In this document: in pieces, positions 56,501 to 64,000 of the stretch
Layout of the letters: each line of letters begins with the position of its first letter
How positions within the stretch are numbered: position 1 is the first letter of the stretch
DNA from: Gammaproteobacteria bacterium HGW-Gammaproteobacteria-1
GTDB lineage: Bacteria; Pseudomonadota; Gammaproteobacteria; Thiohalomonadales; Thiohalomonadaceae
DNA length: 64,000 bases
Direction of reading: 5' to 3'
Assembly: GCA_002840095.1 (NCBI GenBank)
Contig: PGZL01000007.1
Span: 62,001-126,000 of the forward strand
Notes under the pieces: generated by a model
What the model was told of the DNA's origin: nothing
What the model saw: the letters and a program-made list of their open reading frames with translations, nothing else
The model's database searches: none
Position numbers and translations under genes: made by a program

Positions 56501-58626
56501 AGGTCGAATCTCGCCTGGGCATACAGGCTGCGGCTCGGCAGCCGGTAATCGCCGGGAATGGCCGGGTCGCTGGGTTCGTAGGCCCTGGCATCGAACAGAT
56601 TGTGGATGCTCAGGGTGAATCCCCAGCCCGTAGCCGCATTGTCGTGACGCAGGGTCAGGTGGGCCAGCGAGTAGTCGGGTACCGGGTCGCGGTCGTCGCC
56701 GGCGGCACGTTTTCGATCGGCCACCCAGCTGCCCTGCAGGGCCGCCTTCCAGTTGGCGACGAACTCCCACTCCAGCCCCGCATAGATCTGCTGGCCGGGC
56801 GCATCGGGCACCGTGTCGCCGCCGGTCTTGTACTCCGCGCGCTGCACGGCGTAGCTGCCGAACAGGCGGACGCGCGGCGTAGGTTTCCAGTCCGCCTCCA
56901 GTTCCAGTCCCTGGCCGGTCTGGCCGGACGTATTGGTGGCGATTTGGGCCCCGGTGCCGGGGTCGACAACGAAATCGATCAAATCCTTGGCATCGTAATG
57001 GAACAGCGACAGGCCCACGCGGGAGGAAAACGTCACGCGGTAGTCGAATGCGAGCTCGGCCGTGTCGATGGTTTCCGGCTTCACGTCGACATTGCCCACC
57101 AGGGAGGGGTTGTTGATGAAATAGAGTTCGGACAATGAGGGCGCGCGAAACGCATGCCCGTAGAGAAGCTTGGTGGTGAGCTTGTGCGTGGTCGACCAGA
57201 CCAGGGCGGCGCGGGGATTGGTGGTCGAACCGAAATCCGAATAGCGGTCGTAGCGTATGCCGGCGGTAAGCTCCCAATCGGGTGCCAGGGCCCATTCATC
57301 CTGGGCCGAGACAAACCAGAGATCCCGCTGTCGATCCTTCATGAAGACGAAATCGGTGGCGCTTACGTCGGTAAGGGAGCCATCCACCGGCGAGACACTG
57401 CCGTCAATCACACCGGGACCAAAATTTTTGCTTTCGCTGGTATCAATCTCTTGTCGCGTGACACCAGTCCCTAGTCTAAGCGTATGGCCTTCCCAGCCTC
57501 GGAAGACTCCGGTTACATTCATCGAGTAACTCTTATCGATCCCAGAGGGGGCTCCTATTACACCGTCGGTAAAGGTCACCAGCGCACAACCGCCACCACA
57601 GGAAAACAGGTTGCCGTCGGTCCCCACCAGCACCGTGGCGCCCGCCGGCAGTACGGTGAACCGGTTGCTGTCCTTGAGGTATTGATAGGTGAGATGGGTG
57701 GTCACGTCCCAGTTCTGCGCCCAGTCATCGGCGCGGTAACTGAGATCGACCAGATACTTCTCTTCGTCGGTCCGTCCCTCCGGGTCCAGGGCCTGGGCCG
57801 AACCAGGACCGACGCCGGCGTCATACTGACGCCAGCCCCAGAAACTGAGGTTCCAGCGATCACGCGCCAGGTTCAGATGGGTATCGAGGATGTCGTAGCG
57901 GGTACTGAGCGCAGCGGGCGCGCGGGAGGCGTCGGTGCTGAAACTGGCATCGAACGTCGATTGCAGATCGGAATCGACGGTACGCTTGCTGTCGCCGTCG
58001 CTCTTCAGCCACTCGACGCTGGCGGCTACCTGCCAGCCGCCGGCTTCGCCGCCGTACTGGGCAAACACGTCGGTGGTGGAAAAAGAGCCCGCGCCGACGC
58101 CGGCCCTGGTGCCTGCGATGTCGGCGGCCTTCTTGGTAATCACGTTGATCACGCCGGCATAGGCGTCGGCGCCGTACACTGCCGAACCCGGTCCGCGCAT
58201 CACTTCCACGCGGACAATGGCCGCCACCGGCAGACGAAAGGTATTCGGGCGGCCGCCGGTGGTGAACTGGGTGATGGGAATACCGTCGATCAGCATCAAC
58301 ACCTGCGGGTTCTGCCCGGTATGGATGCCGCGGATGGAGTAGATGGAATTCAGTCGGTTGAAAGATGAGGACACGTGCAGACCCGGCACCATCTCCAGCA
58401 CCTGGTCCAGGTCGGTGGCCCCGTGCGCTGCAATGTCGTCCGCGGTGATGATCGATGCCACGGCGGGAGCCAGACGCACCGACTTGCTGAGGCCGGTGGC
58501 GATACTGACGCTTTCCTCGTCACCGTAAAGCAGGGCCAGTTCGCCGTCGTCGCCTTGTGCCCAGGCCAGCCCCTGGTACTGGCAGATAAGCAACACGCCG
58601 ACGGATACCGCATGACGCATGTTCAT
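56497..58626 (-). CDS. TonB-dependent outer-membrane receptor
   Basis: A 709-residue receptor. Signal peptide MNMRHAVSVGVLLICQYQGLAWAQG, then a plug domain (about 45-160: SIITADDIAAHGATDLDQVLEMVPGLHV, RGIHTGQNPQVLMLIDGIPI, RVEVMRGPGSAVYGADAYAGVINVITK), then a 22-strand barrel ending RSLYAQARFDL with terminal aromatic-X-hydrophobic pattern. The ligand could be a siderophore, cobalamin, haem or small acid; sequence alone does not tell. ATG 58626 has GGGAG upstream. It is coupled to the citrate-synthase-like gene and lies 149 bases after the histidine kinase gene. Confidence 0.92.
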   Translation of the reverse strand: MNMRHAVSVGVLLICQYQGLAWAQGDDGELALLYGDEESVSIATGLSKSVRLAPAVASIITADDIAAHGATDLDQVLEMVPGLHVSSSFNRLNSIYSIRGIHTGQNPQVLMLIDGIPITQFTTGGRPNTFRLPVAAIVRVEVMRGPGSAVYGADAYAGVINVITKKAADIAGTRAGVGAGSFSTTDVFAQYGGEAGGWQVAASVEWLKSDGDSKRTVDSDLQSTFDASFSTDASRAPAALSTRYDILDTHLNLARDRWNLSFWGWRQYDAGVGPGSAQALDPEGRTDEEKYLVDLSYRADDWAQNWDVTTHLTYQYLKDSNRFTVLPAGATVLVGTDGNLFSCGGGCALVTFTDGVIGAPSGIDKSYSMNVTGVFRGWEGHTLRLGTGVTRQEIDTSESKNFGPGVIDGSVSPVDGSLTDVSATDFVFMKDRQRDLWFVSAQDEWALAPDWELTAGIRYDRYSDFGSTTNPRAALVWSTTHKLTTKLLYGHAFRAPSLSELYFINNPSLVGNVDVKPETIDTAELAFDYRVTFSSRVGLSLFHYDAKDLIDFVVDPGTGAQIATNTSGQTGQGLELEADWKPTPRVRLFGSYAVQRAEYKTGGDTVPDAPGQQIYAGLEWEFVANWKAALQGSWVADRKRAAGDDRDPVPDYSLAHLTLRHDNAATGWGFTLSIHNLFDARAYEPSDPAIPGDYRLPSRSLYAQARFDL

Positions 58627-58775
58627 GATCGCCCGACTCCCAGACGCCGCGCCCCCCTGACCCGGAGTCCGTTTTTGGTGTGACCAGTTTACGCTGTCCT
58701 TCGTCAACCGGAGTCCAAGAATACCGGGCTTCGCGTGGATACGGAAGCGCGCGCCGCATTGTTTTATTCTATCCG

Positions 58776-60356
58776 TCATGTTTTCTTGATCGGCAGCGGG
58801 ATGGTAACGGTGAACACGGAGCCTTTACCCGGAGCACTGCTCAGGGTCACGTCGCCGCCCATCAAGCGGGACAACTGGCGTGTGATGGCCAGACCGAGAC
58901 CGCTGCCCTCGAAGCGGCGCTTGGCTCCGCTGTCCACCTGGCGGAACTGTTCAAATACCACCTGCTGCTGTTCCTCGCTCATGCCGACGCCGGTATCGGC
59001 GATCTGTATCGACAACAGGTGGGGACGATGTTCGGCAATCACGGCGATGCGGCCCTGCTCGGTGAACTTGGCGGCGTTGCTCATCAAGTTGAGCAGGATT
59101 TGTACCAGGCGCCCGCGATCGATCTGCAATGGCCCGGCCTCGTCGATGATCTCGATGTCCAGCTGATCCCCGTTCTGCACCACCAGCGGCCTGACCGTAG
59201 CCTCCGCCTCTTCCAGCACCTCGGCCAGCGCCACCGGCTCCAGATGCAGTTCCATGCGGCCGGCCTCGATCTTCGCCAGGTCCAACACCTCGTTGATCAG
59301 ATTGAGCAAATGCTGCGCACTGCGCTGGATTCGATCCAGATCGTCCATGTGATCGTCGAGTCCCTCGTCCTGCAGGGACTCCGCCACCACATCGGTGTAG
59401 CCGATGATCGCCTGCAACGGCGTGCGCAGTTCATGGGTCACGTTGGCCAGGAACTCGGATTTGTGACGGCTCGCCGCCTCGGCCACGTCGCGCGCAAGCA
59501 CCAGCTCCTTGGTGCGCAAATCCACCTCCGATTCCAGCCGCTCGTTCTGCTGTCGCAAGCGGCGGTCGCGCTCCGCCAATGCCTGGATCATGGCATTGAA
59601 CACGGCGGCGATACGCGCCACCTCACGCGGGCCATCCAGCGTCGCCTGCACGCCGGTTTCACCCTGCTCGGTGCGCTGCATCAAGGCGGACAAGGCCAGC
59701 AGCGGCCGCGTCAGGCGCGCCAGGATCAGGTTCAACACCAGCAACAGCACCAATGCGAACAACAGGGCAATGGCGATATTGTTCCGGAACACCCCCAGCT
59801 GGATTGCGCGCAGGTCATCCTTGCTGATGGCTACGTAGGCATGGCCGAGCAGTTCGCTCGACGTGTGTTCGACCGCGTAGGCCGGCAACTCCGATTCCGC
59901 ATGCTCTCCGGGCGCATACACCGGCGCCATGAAATGCCAGGCGGCGTTGTCCTCATGGATCAATGCAACCCGCTCGGCCGGCCAGCGCAGCAGGCTGCGG
60001 GCGAGTAGCGGCGCCTCTGCGGTCCCGCGCGTGACGATGGCGTTGTGGCGCAGGTCGAACAGCACCACCCGCTTCACCCCCGGGAACGCCATGCTGGCCT
60101 GGATGGAATCGTCGGCACTCTCGCCGCTGGCGTAGAGCAGAGCCAACACGCTGCGCTGCGCCAGGTCTTCGGTGACCTGCAGGCCTTGCGCAACCGACAA
60201 CTCGCGATAGTGGTTGGCGGTGACCCAGGCCGTAGCGACGGAAACGGTCACCGCGAGAGCCGCCACGCCAAGCGAAAACGCCAGGAACAACTGGCGACGG
60301 AAACTGAGCTTGCGGGAAAAAAACCAGCGGATGCGTGCGACTGCGGGCGCCATCAT
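58776..60356 (-). CDS. Membrane sensor histidine kinase
   Basis: A 526-residue kinase. Two membrane helices (LFLAFSLGVAALAVTVSVATAWV and AIALLFALVLLLVLNLIL) flank a periplasmic sensor domain (about 48-190). HAMP (about 210-265), HisKA with phospho-acceptor His308 (ANVTHELRTPLQAIIGY), and HATPase_c (NLMSNAAKFT N-box, IADTGVGM G1, GSGLGLAITRQL G2). No response regulator is adjacent; the double-REC protein at 50275 is a candidate partner. It starts 6 bases after the upstream binding-protein gene, with GGGGG very close to ATG 60356, so ATG 60353 may be used. Confidence 0.93.
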   Translation of the reverse strand: MMAPAVARIRWFFSRKLSFRRQLFLAFSLGVAALAVTVSVATAWVTANHYRELSVAQGLQVTEDLAQRSVLALLYASGESADDSIQASMAFPGVKRVVLFDLRHNAIVTRGTAEAPLLARSLLRWPAERVALIHEDNAAWHFMAPVYAPGEHAESELPAYAVEHTSSELLGHAYVAISKDDLRAIQLGVFRNNIAIALLFALVLLLVLNLILARLTRPLLALSALMQRTEQGETGVQATLDGPREVARIAAVFNAMIQALAERDRRLRQQNERLESEVDLRTKELVLARDVAEAASRHKSEFLANVTHELRTPLQAIIGYTDVVAESLQDEGLDDHMDDLDRIQRSAQHLLNLINEVLDLAKIEAGRMELHLEPVALAEVLEEAEATVRPLVVQNGDQLDIEIIDEAGPLQIDRGRLVQILLNLMSNAAKFTEQGRIAVIAEHRPHLLSIQIADTGVGMSEEQQQVVFEQFRQVDSGAKRRFEGSGLGLAITRQLSRLMGGDVTLSSAPGKGSVFTVTIPLPIKKT

Positions 60357-60362
60357 TCCCCC

Positions 60363-61301
60363 TTACCTGCTCGGGAACACCAGGGCGAAATCGCGCTCCT
60401 GGCTGGGTGTGTAGAGCATGCCGAGGTGGGAGGCCGTACGCAGGTTGACCGCAATCCTGAGATCACGCAGGGGCTCAACGCCGGGATCGGTCCGGCCGTG
60501 CTGCGCCATCCCCAGGGCCATGTTCGCCAGGCGCCGCCCCATGCCCTCATGATCGGGGTAGAGTGAAAACAACGCGCCTTTCTCGGCGTGGGACGGATTG
60601 TCGGAGAACACCACCAGGCGTTTTTTCCAGGCGGCCTCGAGTATCAGCGGCAACACCGTCTTGTCCGGCGCGACGATATCCAGCGGCAACCAGATTGCGT
60701 CCTGCTGCTCACGCACGGCATCGAGCACATCCAGGTAATTTTTCACGGCCGTGCGCATATCGGCGGCCTCGGAGGCGAGCAACTGTATGCCGTACCGCTC
60801 GGCCAGGCGTTCGGCCCGCCGCACCAGCCAGCCGTTGTGCTTTTCGCTGTACACCACGAAGACCCGCTTGACCCGGGGAGTCAGCTCGCCGAGGCGGCGC
60901 AGGAACTGCTCCGGGTCCGCGGCCAGGCTGATGCCGGACACGCCGTCGGGCGCCATCAGCGTGGCACCCACCACCACCGGTGTATCCGCCGCGAGGCCCT
61001 TGGCAATGTTGTAGCCGCGCTGCCCCAGGGCGATGACTGCGTCGGGCCGCTCATCATTCAGCCAGGCCTGCACCTCGTCGCCTTGGGCGGCGCTGGCCAG
61101 GGCGCGCGGCAACACGCGCACCCCCGGCGTCTGCTGCACGCCGGCGATGATGCTTTCGAACACTTGGGAATAGGCGCCGGAGGTTTCGGGGTAGATCACC
61201 GCGATGGTAGCTGCATGTCCGGTCGGCGCCATCAGCCACAGTGCCAACAGCGTTGTCCATGCCGATAGTCCCGTTCGCCTGCTGCAGAGACTCCGCCGCA
61301 T
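60363..61301 (-). CDS. ABC-type substrate-binding protein (PF04392-like)
   Basis: A 312-residue periplasmic protein. Signal peptide at the N-terminus (MRRSLCSRRTG, then SAWTTLLALWLMAPTGHA). The binding fold has IAVIYPETSGAYSQVFESIIAG, RPDAVIALGQRGYNIAKGL, and VKRVFVVYSEKHNGWLV motifs of the ABC_sub_bind (TrpX-like) family. No permease or ATPase genes lie nearby. With the sensor kinase immediately downstream it may act as a ligand-presenting partner for signalling rather than in transport. ATG 61301 is chosen because it opens the signal peptide. Confidence 0.87.
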   Translation of the reverse strand: MRRSLCSRRTGLSAWTTLLALWLMAPTGHAATIAVIYPETSGAYSQVFESIIAGVQQTPGVRVLPRALASAAQGDEVQAWLNDERPDAVIALGQRGYNIAKGLAADTPVVVGATLMAPDGVSGISLAADPEQFLRRLGELTPRVKRVFVVYSEKHNGWLVRRAERLAERYGIQLLASEAADMRTAVKNYLDVLDAVREQQDAIWLPLDIVAPDKTVLPLILEAAWKKRLVVFSDNPSHAEKGALFSLYPDHEGMGRRLANMALGMAQHGRTDPGVEPLRDLRIAVNLRTASHLGMLYTPSQERDFALVFPSR

Positions 61302-61554
61302 TATCTGATCCCTGTTGTTGCGCTCTCCACGCCTGGCGGCATCGTGGTCGCACCCAGAATTTCCGCCGCCAGTATACACGAGCCGCCCCTGCGGGTAGCG
61401 GCTCCCGCGGAAGGGATAGCGGCCGTCTTGGAAGAACAAAACACAAAGATTTGACCACAAGGACGCGGAGGCACGGGCTTTACCTGGCGAAACTCATCAC
61501 ATGGCCGGTGTTCCCCGTGGTTTGCCTGCCTGGCTTTCGGGCGTAGGGGGGCGA

Positions 61555-62799
61555 CTAGTTGAGTTGCACCCGTTGCCCCCAGGGCACCTTCGCCTTGCCC
61601 TTGACCAGCCAGATCACGGGAAATCCTGGCTCCTGCGTCGGAAACTCCCCATCCGCGTCGGTGAAGTAGACCAGCAGGTCAGGTTGGCGGTCTTCGCGCT
61701 CCAGCCAGTCGAACACCGGCCGGAACGAGGTGCCGCCGCCGCCGGTGAACTCGCGCGGTAGCTTGAACTCCTCCCACGGTTCGTAGCTCCACGGCCCGTC
61801 CGCCGCCAGCTGCGCGTCGCAGGCATGCAGAGTGACGCGGGCCCGCACCTGTCCCTTGATGGCGTCGATCTCGGCCAGGAATTCACCCATCTCCTTGTCG
61901 CTGACGGAGCCGCTGGTATCCAGCGCCACCACGATGTCGATTTCCGAGGACCGCAGACTGGGGAATATGGCGTCACCTTCACGACGTGAGGGGCGCGAAT
62001 AGTTGTAGTCGTCGCGGGCGGTGGCCGTCATGTAGCGGGCCAGCAGCATGCGCCAGGGCAGTTGCGGCTGCAGCAGGTGATCGATGAGCCGCGCCAGCGC
62101 CCCGCCCATTTTTCCCGCCTGCAGCGCCTGCTGTGCCGCGCCGGCCATGCGCTGGCGCCACTGCACCGACAGGCGCTCGCGCTCTTCATGGGACAACGGC
62201 TCGGGCCTGGGTGCGCCACCCTTGCCGTCCTGCGGCCGCTCTTGCGGTTTGCCGCCGCCGCCCTTGTTGTCCTTGTCCTCCTGCGTCGCCTTGCCGGCGC
62301 CGCCTTCACCCTTGTCGCCGCCGCTGCCGGGCGTGCCGCCCTGATCGCCGCTGTCCTGATCATAGACATGCTCGTCGTGCGGCTGCATCGACTCGGCCTC
62401 GTCCAGACAGGGATAGATCTCCTCCGCCGTCATGCCCTTGTATTCATCGAGGAACAGCGCATCCTGTACCGGGGTGAGCCCTTCGTCGATGAGCAGCGGA
62501 TTGATGGCCAGATCACAGGCCACGTCCCAGCGATGGCGATCGCGGTGCTGACGGCGGGCAAAATGGGACAGCGCGCAGTGCAGGGCCTCGTGGGCCAGGG
62601 CGAACTGGGTCTGATCGAGGGTCAACGCATCCATGTACTCGGCGTTGTAGTAGAACGCGCGCGCATCCGTGGCGGTGGTCTTGCACCAGCGCGGATCGGC
62701 GGCCACCAGCGGCAGGCGCAACACCAGCGCGCCGAGAAACGGCTTGTCCAGGATCAGCCTGGTGCGCGCGGCACTGAGTTTGGTTTCGAGATCAGACAT
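61555..62799 (-). CDS. DUF2201 VWA-like metallopeptidase protein
   Basis: A 414-residue protein. The N-terminal putative metallopeptidase region has the zinc motif HEALH (His70, Glu71, His74), followed by HRWDVACDLAINPLL. A Gly/Asp/Lys/Gln-rich linker (about 150-205) leads to a C-terminal VWA-like domain with a MIDAS-type DTSGSVS and FTDADGEFP. Such proteins pair with MoxR ATPases, as here: the ATPase gene lies upstream on the same strand, with a dispersed repeat in the 105-base gap. It may act as a chaperone or protease-like assembly factor. Confidence 0.9.
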   Translation of the reverse strand: MSDLETKLSAARTRLILDKPFLGALVLRLPLVAADPRWCKTTATDARAFYYNAEYMDALTLDQTQFALAHEALHCALSHFARRQHRDRHRWDVACDLAINPLLIDEGLTPVQDALFLDEYKGMTAEEIYPCLDEAESMQPHDEHVYDQDSGDQGGTPGSGGDKGEGGAGKATQEDKDNKGGGGKPQERPQDGKGGAPRPEPLSHEERERLSVQWRQRMAGAAQQALQAGKMGGALARLIDHLLQPQLPWRMLLARYMTATARDDYNYSRPSRREGDAIFPSLRSSEIDIVVALDTSGSVSDKEMGEFLAEIDAIKGQVRARVTLHACDAQLAADGPWSYEPWEEFKLPREFTGGGGTSFRPVFDWLEREDRQPDLLVYFTDADGEFPTQEPGFPVIWLVKGKAKVPWGQRVQLN

Positions 62800-62813
62800 C
62801 AGAACAAAACACC

Positions 62814-62900
62814 GCCGCAGAGACGCAGGGGCGCAGAGATGCGCGAGTACGGTTCAGTATTTTTATCCTCTGCGCCTCCGCGCCTCTGCGGCAGGTGTTC
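62814..62900 (-). repeat. Dispersed inverted repeat, full copy E
   Basis: Arms at 62814-62838 and 62868-62892 (GCCGCAGAGACGCAGG... and ...GCGCCTCTGCGGC) pair with a few mismatches, and the right side continues AGGTGTTC as in the 33458 copy. It sits inside the MoxR-DUF2201 operon. Confidence 0.8.
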
Positions 62901-62904
62901 CATC

Positions 62905-63948
62905 TTATTCGTATAACATCACGTCGGCCACGGCCTGGGCCCAGGGGGCAAACTCGGGTATGTTGAAAATATCCTGGCCGATGGCGCGGTGCATGTCGGA
63001 CACCAGCATCACGCCCATCTCGCGCTGGCTGAAGCGGCCGGCGAACTCCAGGATCGGGCCGTATACCTCGGCGCCCTTTTTCTCGGCCTTGGCGCGCAGG
63101 GCGCGGGCCACCAACGCGGAGGCGACGGCGTATTGCAGATCGATCTCGCGCGGTACCGGCACCGGCTCGCGGCGCAGGATGGCATCGAGGTCGGGCAGCT
63201 TGTCCAGGTTGCGCACGAAGGCGGCGGCCTCGATACCGGCCGCCGGACCGACGCAGGCTTGCAGGGTCTCCACCAGCAACTGGTGCGCCTCACCGAACTT
63301 TTTCAGCGCGCGATGGGCGAACTCCCAGGAACGCGGCGAGGGAAAGGCGATGGGATTGTGCGCCGGGTCGAAATCGAACAGCAGCTCGGGGCGGAAGCGC
63401 AGGAAAGCGATGACGCGCTCGTCGATGCCGCTGCGGTAGGCCCACAGTACCCAGTCGTCGAGATGGGTTTCCACCTCGAAGTGGGCGAAGCGGTTGGCCA
63501 GCGGCGCCGGCATGGCATAGGTGACGCCGCGATCGCCCTGGCGGTTGCCGGCAGCGAAGATGGCCCAGCCCTCGGGCACGCGGTATTCACCCAGGCGGCG
63601 ATCCAGGATCAGCTGATAGGCGGCGGCGGACACCGACGGCGGCGCCGAGGTGATTTCGTCGAGGAACAGGATGCCGGCCGGGCCATGACGCCCGGCATCG
63701 GGCAGCATGGCGGGCACCGCCCATTCCACCTGGCCGTCGCTGCGGAACGGGATGCCGCGCAGATCGCTGGGTTCCATCTGCGACAGGCGGATGTCGATGA
63801 CGGGCACCGCGTTGTGCTGCGCCACCTGCGCCACCATCTGCGATTTGCCGACGCCGGGCGGACCCCACAGCATCACCGGCGTGTGATGGCCGTCGCGCGT
63901 GCTCGCAAATTCCCGCTCCAGAACCTCGGTGATGTGTGCCGGACGCAT
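62905..63948 (-). CDS. MoxR-family AAA+ ATPase
   Basis: A 347-residue ATPase. Walker A GPPGVGKS at 29-36, then DIRLSQMEPSDLRGIPF, Walker [24 protein letters not shown], sensor-1 FAAGNRQGDRG, and arginine-finger region LANRFAHFEVE. ATG 63948 has GGGAG six bases upstream; a TTG one codon earlier is less likely. It forms a unit with the DUF2201 protein downstream. Known MoxR ATPases help mature protein complexes; the client here is unknown. Confidence 0.92.
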   Translation of the reverse strand: MRPAHITEVLEREFASTRDGHHTPVMLWGPPGVGKSQMVAQVAQHNAVPVIDIRLSQMEPSDLRGIPFRSDGQVEWAVPAMLPDAGRHGPAGILFLDEITSAPPSVSAAAYQLILDRRLGEYRVPEGWAIFAAGNRQGDRGVTYAMPAPLANRFAHFEVETHLDDWVLWAYRSGIDERVIAFLRFRPELLFDFDPAHNPIAFPSPRSWEFAHRALKKFGEAHQLLVETLQACVGPAAGIEAAAFVRNLDKLPDLDAILRREPVPVPREIDLQYAVASALVARALRAKAEKKGAEVYGPILEFAGRFSQREMGVMLVSDMHRAIGQDIFNIPEFAPWAQAVADVMLYE

Positions 63949-64000
63949 CAAAACTCCCCGTTACATGGCAAAGGACAATAGCTTACTGCATTTGTCGGAT

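Noticed and set aside
55670-57295. 541-codon frame fusing TonB-receptor antiphase sequence with the citrate-synthase-like protein
   Set aside because: The upstream half is out of frame with the intact receptor; the real start is GTG 56500.

Overview
The window is GC-rich chromosomal DNA (about two thirds G+C by eye) from a gammaproteobacterium. The evidence is the E. coli-like gene order queG / nnr-tsaE-amiB-mutL-miaA-hfq-hflX-hflK-hflC-DUF2065-purA, together with cmoAB, tadA, serB with duplicated ACT domains, a short 4.5S RNA and closely matching protein motifs. HisZ, a DsrS-like protein and a SoxXA-binding-like lipoprotein point towards a free-living, possibly sulfur-oxidising member of the Chromatiales/Thiohalobacter-like groups. 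That placement is inference. No rRNA, CRISPR array, transposase, integrase or phage gene was seen.

Layout. 0-5.3 kb: ybaB (cut by the window edge), dnaX, SRP RNA, two tRNA-Ser genes flanking an outer-membrane protein gene, and mltF. 5.4-10.6 kb: an eight-gene, fully overlapping Mrp-type Na+/H+ antiporter operon in which the usual large MrpA is split. 10.7-14.1 kb: tadA-serB and guaA. 14.1-18.3 kb: a 1375-residue PilZ-DUF1631-GGDEF-EAL protein. 18.4-22.4 kb: cmoAB, an unannotated 51-residue ORF, guaB with a clear promoter, and a small lipoprotein. 22.5-24 kb: a HI0933-type flavoprotein and tRNA-Leu. 24-38 kb: the conserved purA...nnr block with hisZ inserted, and divergent queG. 38-45 kb: a sugar kinase, HDOD and GAF-GGDEF signalling genes, a mini flagellar-rod-like protein, nudF, the molybdenum-cofactor genes mobA-mobB-moeA, and an H1-like basic protein. 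45-50 kb: a Lon protease, hemH and the DsrS-like gene. 50-63.9 kb: a double-receiver GGDEF/EAL regulator, an acetolactate-synthase-like ThDP enzyme, two tandem citrate-synthase-superfamily proteins with altered active sites, a TonB-dependent receptor, a histidine kinase, a solute-binding protein, and a DUF2201/MoxR pair.

How parts work together. Purine nucleotide synthesis (purA, guaA, guaB), tRNA modification (tadA, cmoAB, miaA, queG, tsaE), mismatch repair, Hfq/HflX and the HflKC membrane complex form the housekeeping core. Cyclic-di-GMP signalling is prominent, with three GGDEF proteins, two of them also carrying EAL domains, plus HDOD. The most unusual region is 53-61.3 kb. There a periplasmic binding protein and a sensor kinase lie just upstream of a TonB receptor, which is translationally coupled to two divergent citryl-CoA-lyase-like proteins. 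These converge on a ThDP enzyme, suggesting a self-contained uptake, sensing and metabolism module of unknown substrate.

A dispersed inverted repeat of the GCCGCAGAGACGC type occurs several times between genes in the second half of the window. Several intrinsic terminators and promoters are clear enough to annotate.
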